Origin: Caenorhabditis elegans
Lineage: Eukaryota; Nematoda; Chromadorea; Rhabditida; Rhabditidae
Assembly (NCBI RefSeq): GCF_000002985.6
Contig: NC_003280.10
Span: forward strand, 8,738,501 to 8,802,500
Length of the DNA stretch: 64,000 bases
Reading direction: 5' to 3'
Below are positions 54,777 to 64,000 of this stretch, piece after piece. The stretch's first letter is position 1. Each line of letters opens with the position of its first letter. The notes under the pieces were generated by a model. The model was not told the origin of the DNA. It did no database searches and worked only from the letters and a program-made list of their open reading frames with translations. Both the position numbers and the translations under genes were made by a program.

Positions 54777-55654
54777 TCAATTTGGTAGATGTTCAAATGA
54801 TAGAAGATGTGTCTCGCAGACTGGCTTTGCTGGATACAGGGGACCTTGTGAATGGGTTACTGTAGATTCTTCTAGTTGACACACTTTTTGATGATACAGT
54901 CGACGTTGAAAAGCGCAAGTCCACATGATATAGAAGCTCTGGAAAAATTATTTCATTTGATTTTGAATATATTGGTGTTTTTTCGAGATCACCTGTGCGG
55001 CTAAAAGGATCAGTAAAATTGCAATGATGCTGAATAGAGCAGGAGTCTGTGAGAAACAGTCCGTTGGATGATGTAGTCGGTGCGTGTTCTAGAGATTATT
55101 ATTTTTCAAGACATGTTTTTGAGACTAGGGCTAACCTTATTTGAGGAAACGACAGCTTGTTGGGCATCACAGTCTCCCTTTTCTTTCTGAAAAAAAAATA
55201 TAATATTTTTTCAGGGAACATATAATGAAATAAGAAGGCGAAAACAAAAAGAGCAACTTACCAGCACGACATCGTAGCAACAAACAAAGTCATCAGTTGC
55301 ATTGGCAATTGTTCGTTGCTTCTCAAGCTCCACATCCGCCCACGAACATGATATTACTGGAAATTTGATTGTCTAGTCTTCAAAAGAAGGTGTCAAATGA
55401 GTCTGATACTTTGATAGCAACAGAAAAATCAATTGGAAAACTTGCTTGTATAAAAGTTGAAAATAACACATACCAGTTCCACATTGGTTCAACTTCAAAT
55501 GTCTCTCTTCACATTTTGGAATGTTTGCCTCCGGAACTTTCAGGTAATCGTTGCACTTGTTGGCACAGTACACAGTCCGAATCAGGTCTCCGCGTGCGAT
55601 ACCAAAATGTATCCACAACAAAAGAATTGGGAATTTAGTGAATTGGTAATTCAT
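54777..55654 (-). CDS. Small single-span membrane protein with Cys-rich ectodomain
   Basis: Five exons on the minus strand: 55654-55474, 55356-55262, 55186-55136, 55088-54993, 54938-54777; 194 residues. A signal peptide (about 1-22) is followed by an ectodomain with about ten cysteines (CANKCNDYL, CCYDVV, GDCDAQQ). One membrane span lies at about 125-147 (LFSIIAILLILLAAQ and onward), with a cytosolic tail of about 45 residues. I do not recognise the family. The frame continues upstream of the chosen ATG, but only this ATG gives a clean signal peptide. It lies 541 bases upstream of the glycine-rich gene on the same strand, too far for a typical nematode operon. Confidence 0.8.
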
Positions 55655-57393
55655 TTCTGTCTGAAATTTGGGAAAATGAATAGAGGACTGGATGGATGAT
55701 AGTCGACAACACAAAGTGCAAAGAAATGAAAAAAAAAACTAGGAAGGAAGTGGTGGAAAACAAGAAGGGCTTAATAGGAACAAGGAAGATTGAAAGGGAA
55801 ACCATAGACAAGTGCGATGAAATTAAAATAATTGAGAGATCTCGTGAAAAAGTTGATGAAGATCTGAAAATAAAAGGATTGTGTTTTGGTTTATAATACG
55901 AAGTGGGATGCGAGACGCATCGAAGTGAAAATTTTATTTTTTTAATTTCAATATTCAACAACTTTTTAGAGTTTGTGTTTAGATGCAGATATAGAAAATG
56001 AAAAACAATAGTATTTTCTTGTCTAGGGGCTTGGTACTTTGGTTAACAACTTTTAATACTTTTCATTGAAAGTGTGAATTAATTTCTATGATACTTATCA
56101 AAATTATTAAAAGTAAGTACAGTTAACTAACTTTCGTATTGTAGTGGTTTCGGTATTTGTTGGTTATTGAAACAATTATGGGAATAAAAGGACATGGAAA
56201 AATCGTTCAATTTAAAAATAAGAAATGAAAGCTCTTGAAGGCATCTATTAGATATTTGTATAATGAAGCTCTGGGGGAACAAGGGTTTTTTTGAAATAAA
56301 ATGATTCATCGAGAAAACTTATTTATTTTAATGCAAAAACAATATTCAATTGAAAGTCACGACTTTTCTGCGGTCGCGCCCAAGTATTTGCAAAATATGT
56401 TATCACTAGTTTGAGAACGGTTTTGGCAAAATTTGACATTAGTCGTACTGAATCATTATAGTTTCTTTGGGCAGCAGTCGATGAAGCAGTTGACCAAATT
56501 TTATTCAAAAACTAGTCCACATCTATAGTTTCCTATTTAAAAATTGTTACAAGTCAAGAGAATTCACCACATGACATATTATTCCTCTCCTTTCTCTATA
56601 CATAACTTGAGGTATTGATGTGGAAAAGGGAAACTGAAGCAAATCTTATTATCTTCCGCATCCTTCAGTTTCTTTTCTTACTGTTGAACTATTTTTAGAA
56701 ATTAGGAGAGAAGCATCGTTGGTCTACTTTTAAAGTTGTTTTTATTATACCTTCCAAAACTCATCATGGCACAATTAAAACTAATAGCTTTTTGAAATTT
56801 TTCATGCATACAACTTAAACTTTTATCCCACGGACTGCATACCAAAAGCTTATACAAAAAGTTTCTAAGCAGATTACTTAATCTAGTATAAACCAGGAAA
56901 AAATAATCCCCCAGTCCATTCCTAGAATCACATAATCCAAACAAGATACACGTAAATTATACCTTCGTAGTCTAAAAATAGTATAATGCTCTAGACTTAA
57001 GCTAAACTTAAAAAAGGAGAAGAAGGAATAAAATATCGAGGCAACGAAGATGTACAATGGATGGGAATATGTCTGTCAGGAAGCCAGGCACAATCGGAAA
57101 GTTCATGTCCTGGTTGATAGTGTCGCCATTAGATCTACTTTTAATAATTATCGTAGTCTTAGTAATCAGGAAATTTTAGAAAATTACATAATACACGTGT
57201 TTTGAGGAAGTGGAGTTTGTAACTCGGCAGACAAGTTATAATTACGCATGCTCCCGGCATAGACCACAAATGACAAGCAACAAGAACAATAGTTAATAGA
57301 AAATAATTATAAAAATGAAATCAGAGCACATAATACAATATAGGTTCTGAACTTTTGATAAACAAAATATATCATGTTATTGTCAACTTAAGT

Positions 57394-57435
57394 TTTGGAT
57401 TTTTACCTTTAATAAATTAAAGGTAAAAATCCAAA
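57394..57435. repeat. Perfect inverted repeat, 20-base arms, 2-base loop
   Basis: The arms TTTGGATTTTTACCTTTAAT and its exact complement are separated by AA. A near-cruciform this perfect suggests a young fold-back insertion or a selected hairpin. Confidence 0.9.
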
Positions 57436-58069
57436 TTCCAAACTTAGGAAGTTTCTAGTTACATTGAACAATTTTGAGTTATAAACTTTTTAGATCTAAA
57501 GTTAAGGTCCACCGAAATCAGAGGGCAAATTAATACTTTCTATTTTTGATTAAGATAATGAGTTATGTTTTTGACTTCGAAAAAACAACGACAAATACCG
57601 TCTCATCTCCATTCTTGTTTGTAACTTGGCTTTTTGAGTTGATCAAACAGTGTTTAACAACAATGAAAAAAAAACTATTGAATATGTTCAGAAAAACCAA
57701 AAATAAAAATAAAAACTGTTGCAGCAAAAAACAGCAATGGGAAAGGGGTGGTGGGGGAAGTTCAGCACTGCAAACTGAAAAAGTTTTCTGAGCTTTCCTG
57801 ATTATATATTTTTTATGATTTAATTCTAGATTTCAATTTAATCGGAACGAGAACGTGATAATTATATTAAAAACAAGAGGACAAACGAACAAGAAAGTAT
57901 TAAAAATTGGGCAGAAGTGAACACAAATAACCAATGGGGGGACAACAACTGAACGAGTGAGTGTTTTTTTAACGGTGACGGCTGAAAACGAAGGCAGTGA
58001 ATTTGGTCCCCGAGAGATGAAGATAGATAGATAGAGAGATAAAGAGAATGAGAGAAATGGGGGAGATGA

Positions 58070-58094
58070 AGAGAGAGAGAGAGAGAGAGAGAGA
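58070..58094 (+). repeat. GA dinucleotide run in a purine-rich tract
   Basis: About twelve GA units, preceded by GATA tetranucleotides (58021-58034) and set in several hundred bases of purine-rich + strand. Confidence 0.85.
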
Positions 58095-61000
58095 ATAGGC
58101 GGACCCGGAACCCGGAACTGCTCTGCGCCACGAAACAGGAACTTTGGTGTGCTAGTCGGGGGACTCACGAGGAAGTGGATTGAGCAGCAGCAATAGCAGT
58201 TACAGAAAAGATGCAGTGCCCATTTTAAGAGGCGTCGAGTGAGAGAAGAAAGAGAGAAGCATGATTGGAGAAAAAGAAGGAAAGTGTATAGAGCAAGTGG
58301 AGGAAAACAGCAGGAAACACAGAAAGGAGAAATGAAAAATGAGAGGAAAATGGAAGGACAAGATAAAAAGTATTACCTCTATTTGAAGAAGAAAAAATCT
58401 ATAATGATAAAAAAATGTTGAAATATTCCTTGAGTCCTGTAAAACACCCAAGCTGGAGTAATCAATATTTTGTATGTGAATTTGAACTGAATTTGAACTG
58501 ATTCAATCAGAAGAAAATCTACGTTTCCCGTGTACTTGAATTCCTGTAAAGTTCCGTAGACTACGTTGCCCTTTTTTATATGTTCAGTAGATACAATTTA
58601 AAAAGTTCCAAAACATTTTAAAATGTAAGTTGTTTTGAATTAACTTTACTTTAAATCCATTAGTTTTCAGAAATGTTTGTTCTTTTTCTCATGATTATTT
58701 GAAACAAAACAAAACGACTAAATACTAAACGTAAATATTCGATTTCTTGTCATAATATCCTCTAAAACTAAAAGGATAAGAAAAAAAAAAGTTATAAAAA
58801 CCATTGTCTATTGAAATCGTGTTTTTACTTCCCGCTTCTTCCTTTTTTTCAGTTTTTTAGCAAACGTTCTTTCTGTGCCTGTGTTTTTTTGACGACGGCA
58901 TAATTGCATCCGAGCGTGAGTTGATGATGTGACCGAAAAACAGGAACTCTTCTCTGTTGAAAGACGGAAGTTGTTGAGCAGATTCAAAACAACGATCATC
59001 CATCACTCGGTAGCTTTATTGAAGAAACGTGTAAGAATTGAGAAATTGAAAAAGGAGTCAGAAAGTTTAAACTTCCAAAAAATATGTGTTTGAAGTTAGC
59101 AGTTGAAGTATTTCCAAAATATTTTAAACTGTTTCAAGCATCCGTAAGTATATTAATTAAGAACTTTATCAGCACATATATATTTATATAGTTTATGTTA
59201 ATTTAGTATATATTTTTTGCCCAGACGAGGTCAACTCAAAATTATCATTGCCTGTACTGATTGGCTTTTTATAATTTTGTTAATTTTGTTAAATAATAAA
59301 CCAAAGTGTCTTCAAGCATTTATTTGTAAGCTATCCAAAAATCAGCTTGTCGATTACTGACAATAAATTTGATGAGATTCCTGGAATGCGTGTAGTTTTT
59401 GTTGAAGATTATGTGATCATAGCTTTATTATAAGATAGAAGATAAACTTCACTTTAATACTAATCATTCCTTATTCTTAAATCAACTCAAGTGGTAAAAA
59501 TTATATCAGGTATGTCTCTAGTGAGCTTCCTTACTGCTATTTTGTTTCACAGCTTCAACACAACAAGTTTTTTAACAGAAGAAAATATATTCACAAAAAT
59601 CTGACTCACCCATTCTAAACTGATTATATTTTTTGGCTAAACGAAGCTTCTTGATCCTTTTCTCAATGATCAAAGTTCTTTTACTGCTGCTTCTTTTCCT
59701 TCTTTTCTTCCTTGTTACAAATCCCTAAACATACATTTTGTATAATATAATTCCCACTTAGTGCAGATATGTAAAGATACAAATAAAGTTCAATGGATTT
59801 ATGATCAACTGAGAATTGAAACAACTAGGTTGTTGCTTCCGCATTCTAAAAGTAAAATGAGCTTGAGAGCTGAAATTAGAGATTAATTACGCTGATTGTA
59901 AATAACATTTTCTCAAATTTCAGAAATAATCTTTGTTCACTTAACAATTTGAGAACTGGTTCAGATTAATTTAGAGAATTTGTTTTGAGGGAATATATTG
60001 TTACCGAGGACTTTTTAGACTGTCAGATTTCAGGCTAAGTTTCCGATAATTAACATTCTGTGCATTTTAAGCAACCATCCAAAAATAATATCAGTGAGCA
60101 ACTTGCTGCTTTCATCATTTTTCACGTGTGAAACTTCAGTGCTTTTCAACCGGAAGAATCAACGCGAGATCAATTCGTCTTCTCTGCCAAAGAACGCTTC
60201 TTCTTTTCCGCACCGTCTTGAGCTCAAACAATCATTCACACATTTCCAACTCACCCATTGTTCACGTGCAAATAAGATGAACAAAAAATGAGGGAAAAGA
60301 AGCAAGTTTCGTGTTACGTGTATCTTCAAGAAGTAAACAATGAATTAGATGCGCAACCCACGTAAATCACAACAACGCTGCTACCCGAAAAGTATTTTCC
60401 GGAATTGTCCGGGTTACGGTCAAAAGAGTGAAACACATTTTCGAAAATAAAACGGTGTCAGATTACGGTGTCATGTTACTAGCCAGCATTAGACTGTCTA
60501 GGAGGATATGTGTGGCATTTTAGGAATAGAACACAAATCCCGGATAAATAGTGAATATGCATTTGGAGTATTTCAACAACACGAGCGTCACAATATATGT
60601 TGAAAAAAAATTACAAATTAATAAAAAATAAAAAATTAAAATAAAAAATTGAAATTTCTTTTTTTAAATTGTAAGCTTATCAAAATACAATTCGAGACGG
60701 AAACAGGTGATATGGGTATGTGGAATGCTCGTATGAATTACTGATCGAATAACGTAATATTCAAAAATAGAACTTATTTCTTAGTTTTCGTCTTCCATGA
60801 ATAAACTTTGAATGAACTATTTCTGTCTAGAACATGAACAAAATCTTGGAATATTCATGAGTGAATTATTAGTGAAAAGTTCATAAAATGATATCGAGGA
60901 TCTACAAGTGTGCATTTTATTTTTGCAATTGGCACGTATAGATTTTCAATGTTTCCAGCTGCACCACGTCACTACATAATTAATATCATAGGTGCACACC

Positions 61001-62600
61001 AAAATACTACTCTCTCACGATAATTGTTTCGTTTTCTGAATTGAAATAGACAAGAATCAATACAAATATTTAAGTTTTATGAACGCTTAGTTTTCTAAAT
61101 ATGTATTGAACCAGCTCCAAAAAAGAGTGAGGCAAAAATAATCCTGAATTATTTTTGAAGCTGAAATAAGCTTGAAGGTCAAAAGGGAATCACCCAAAGA
61201 TAAATGAGATAAGAGTTGCAATAGTTGAGTAATCGGATGCAAGAGTAACAGAGAAACTACAGTAAAAATAGTAAATTTTGATAGTTACACTAAAATAGAC
61301 AAGAGTGTAGGAGAAGCCGTCAATCTCGGGAAACAAAGATCACACGAGTACTCCTTTTCTTGTCAATCACAACGGTCATCGGTCAAAATGTTCTCAACTT
61401 CCTTCACTTTCTCTCCGTCTCCACTGTCTTGATTACAAAGAAGAATGGCAATCCTAAAAAAGGAAATGAAGCTTCTCCGTGTCTATCGGCAATGCATCAT
61501 CATCACCTTCCCGTTTTGTTTCACATTTAATCCTCCCACATGCTCCACTGCCAGTCAAAAATCAGAAGAAGGCACCACTGGTGGGATAATGCGTTGTGTA
61601 TTTACGGTTTTGCAACGTACACAGTCTCATTCTCGGACAATTGCGGAAGGCAACGAAATAACCAAATAACCCGGCAAGAAACATATTGTGGAGGCGAGAA
61701 ATGTGTGGAACATGCTTACGCATTGTTGAGCATCAAATGATCACTTTTTGCGCATCTTGGCAATGACCAACTTGACTTGTTTTTTTTTGTTTGATGGCAA
61801 GTGACGGACTTTGAAAATGAATAGGTTGGCATTTTTTGAAAGAGAAAAAATCAAATGAACAATATGCAATTTCATCAAAAGAAATATTGTTTTTCTGCAG
61901 GGTGTTGAATTATGAAGGTACGAAGAAACACTTTTAGACATTACCAAGTTGGAAAAACGGGATTTAAGTAATATTTCAAGTTCCTTACTACTTACAAGTG
62001 TTTCCCGTGATAAAGTTTTATTTGATAGTTACTTTGTAATATTCAAAGAAATTGTGTAACTGGAAAAGTTTCTGATACTTGAATTGTAAATATATTCACA
62101 AAAAAAAACATATTCAATTAAATCCAAAAACAAATTCAAATGATTTAAGCTCAGACATGATCAACTACGTTTTTTCCCTGAAGAATTGTCGAACACTTGG
62201 AACATAAAATGTATACTGAAAACTTTAAGATCCCTCATTCCGGCAATGAAGACCACCGGCAACTTTTTGATCTGTCTAAATACGCGTACATCCCTTGAGA
62301 CAACTTTTTGAATGGATCAAAATACATAGAGATTCCCACCCTGTACAAACATCGTATTGAGCACTTTAGACACTTTTTTCAGGCCGTGTCAAGGATCCAC
62401 CAAAAATCCAAAATCTAGTCGTCAATTTCCGTCGGTCCTCGGACGACGATCCGATGCAAAAAGTTGATCCGTTTTTTTGCGTCTCCTCCATTCTTCGTCT
62501 TCTTCCTGTAAATTCCTTCCTGGTGCATCGAGACGGAAAGGAGGAGCATCCTACAATTTTTTGCCGCCTGATGGCTACCGCCGCGGCAACATGACAGACG

Positions 62601-62608
62601 TATATAAG
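62601..62608 (+). promoter_or_regulatory. TATA box (TATATAAG)
   Basis: TATATAAG lies 94-101 bases before the start codon of the Cys-rich secreted gene, in a locally GC-rich patch. A core promoter is inferred. Confidence 0.55.
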
Positions 62609-62701
62609 ACAGTGGCGGAAGGAAGCGGAGCACCAAAAGAGCACCTCCCTCACTGTCGTCGGCCAGCAGTACCGCCGAGAGGAGTTCTACGAATAAACGA
62701 T

Positions 62702-64000
62702 ATGAAGACGAACATTATATTATTACTTATAGTTATTGGATCATACCTTGTGGATTCAGAACAGGTAATTTTTGATATATTAAAAATAAAATAAAATTAT
62801 ACCTCTAATATCTCTCATCCATTTTCCTTATTCTACAATCTCTTATTCAACTTTTGAAAACGTAGTCCAAAATCTTCCTATGAAACATTTTCTCCCAATA
62901 TCACTGTTTTTTTTTTATTTTTCTAGTAAATTTTTATTTTTCCAGTAAAAATCAATGCAGAAACACCGTATTTCCTTTTTCAACTTTTACAATCCCTTGC
63001 TTAAATTATGTAGCTCATATTTTGGTTGTCTTTATTTTTTGTTAAAAATGTGCAATTTTTCAATTATTTTTCTATAGTTGTGTAATTAGTAGTTTACAGT
63101 AATTGAAAAATAATTACGTTAGTTTCCCTGATCATCCCAATTTATAGCTAAACACTACGCGCCTACAGTATTTTCATTGCACATCCATGACTCTTTATAA
63201 TCTCTCGATCTTCGCAATATCTTGTATTTTGACCGACTGATGACCTGTCTCGGCAAAGTGTTCCAAGTCTCGCCATTCTCAAGTGAACCATATCATATTT
63301 CATGTCCATGAGAAGGGTTCCGCCTTTCTATGACATTTTCCCACATTCACACATACAAATAACACAAGAACAAATAAACCGGTGCCATGTCGCAAATTCA
63401 ACAAACAATGACCTGTCGCTCACTTGATTATCACGTCTGACTCATGTTAATATCCCATACATTTTAGAGCTTGATTACACGAGCCAAGCGACAATGCCCG
63501 TGTGCGCAACTGTCACAAAAATCGAAATGCAATTGTTATCCGATTGGGAGTGGAATGCAACGATGCAAATGCTCAAATGAGCCACAATCAAGCGGATGTT
63601 CTTGTGCCAATAAGGCAAGTCTTTGTGGAATGGAATTGTAGTACAAGTCTGAAATTTCAGGCTCAAACATCGGTATGCCAACCATCATGTCAAAAGTCTT
63701 GTGTAGATTCTTGTGTAAGGAACTCCCATCAGCCACAGCTTCTTTGTGATAAGACATGTCAATTTACATGCAATAAGGCATGCACTCCATCTACATCAAC
63801 GAGCTCATCGTCCAATTTTCCACCAATTAAGGCACTACTTTACCATTCTTTGAACCCAAATAAAATAATATAATTACAGGTAGTTGTAAACCAACAAACC
63901 AAGGCTTCTCAATGCCCACAAGCCTGTGCTCAATCATGTGCCAACAGTTGCACAGCTCAGCCAAATAAATCTTATTGCATTGATATGTGCATCAAATCTT
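62702..64000 (+). CDS. Cysteine-rich secreted repeat protein (partial, runs off the window)
   Basis: Exons: 62702-62764, 63468-63614, 63661-63831 and 63880 to beyond 64000; 133 complete codons precede the fourth exon. Exon 1 encodes a signal peptide (MKTNIILLLIVIGSYLVDSEQ region). The later exons encode cysteine-spaced units such as CPCAQLSQKSKCNC, CQPSCQKSCVDSC, CDKTCQFTCNKAC and CPQACAQSCANSC. This is typical of small secreted nematode Cys-rich proteins; no named family is recognised. Introns 2 and 3 (46 and 48 bases) start with GC rather than GT: AAG/GCAAGT, the classic GC-AG form, and AAG/GCACTA, which is weaker. Reading through either gives an early stop (TAG near 63640, TAA near 63871), so splicing is required for the repeat frame to continue. 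Confidence 0.8.
62765..63467 (+). other. First intron of the Cys-rich secreted gene
   Basis: A 703-base AT-rich intron with GTAATT donor and ATTTTAG acceptor. No other gene is seen inside. Confidence 0.65.

Larger units (their letters stand above)
55655..62600. other. Gene-poor intergenic region
   Basis: No protein gene is supported in nearly 7 kb. It holds a perfect 20-base inverted repeat (57394-57435), a long purine-rich tract (about 57930-58430) with a GA run, and otherwise AT-rich sequence with isolated short frames. Two short frames at about 60094-60291 and 61445-61669 look like chance. Confidence 0.6.

Noticed and set aside
57833-58168. 111-codon minus-strand Ser/Leu-rich frame
   Set aside because: It is the translation of the GA/CT simple repeat.

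Overview
The window is nuclear DNA of a Caenorhabditis nematode, almost certainly C. elegans. It is AT-rich. Genes have many short introns (often 45-60 bases) that end in the nematode acceptor TTTTCAG. The gene set and order (MAPKAP-type kinase, atf-2, fut-1, pah-1, let-19/MED13, gamma/delta sarcoglycan sgn-1) match what I recall of the K08F8/F07H5 part of chromosome II. Locus names come from memory and were not searched; exon boundaries were read by eye and checked for reading-frame continuity.

Layout. 1-5.6 kb: no gene, ending in a TATA box and a pyrimidine-rich leader. 5.6-8.6 kb (+): MAPKAP-kinase-like kinase. 8.6-13.5 kb: large non-coding stretch upstream of atf-2. 13.5-15.2 kb (+): atf-2, with two separate bZIP modules. 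15.7-16.7 kb (-): four-span membrane protein, convergent with atf-2. 18.1-20.1 kb (-): fut-1. 24.2-26.6 kb (-): pah-1. 28.7-30.8 kb (+): two-repeat DM9 protein. 32.6-42.9 kb (+): let-19, 2,869 codons in 20 exons. 43.6-45.0 kb (-): sgn-1, convergent with let-19. 46.2-52.9 kb: no intact gene, but at least five broken coding-like stretches on the + strand, each carrying the same 13-base core; several resemble T-box DNA-binding domains. 53.4-54.2 kb (-): secreted glycine-rich peptide. 54.8-55.7 kb (-): small single-span membrane protein. 55.7-62.6 kb: gene-poor, with a long purine-rich tract and a perfect 20-base inverted repeat. 62.7 kb to the end (+): a cysteine-rich secreted protein that runs off the window.

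The genes do not form one pathway and I see no tightly spaced operon. They cover signalling (kinase), transcription (ATF-2, Mediator kinase-module subunit MED13), Golgi glycosylation (FUT-1), aromatic amino-acid metabolism (PAH-1), muscle membrane structure (SGN-1) and secreted proteins. The least explained part is the 46-53 kb relic array. Other points worth checking are the double bZIP, two adjacent GC-AG introns, a divergent kinase activation segment, a duplicated splice-site segment in let-19, and two fold-back repeats.
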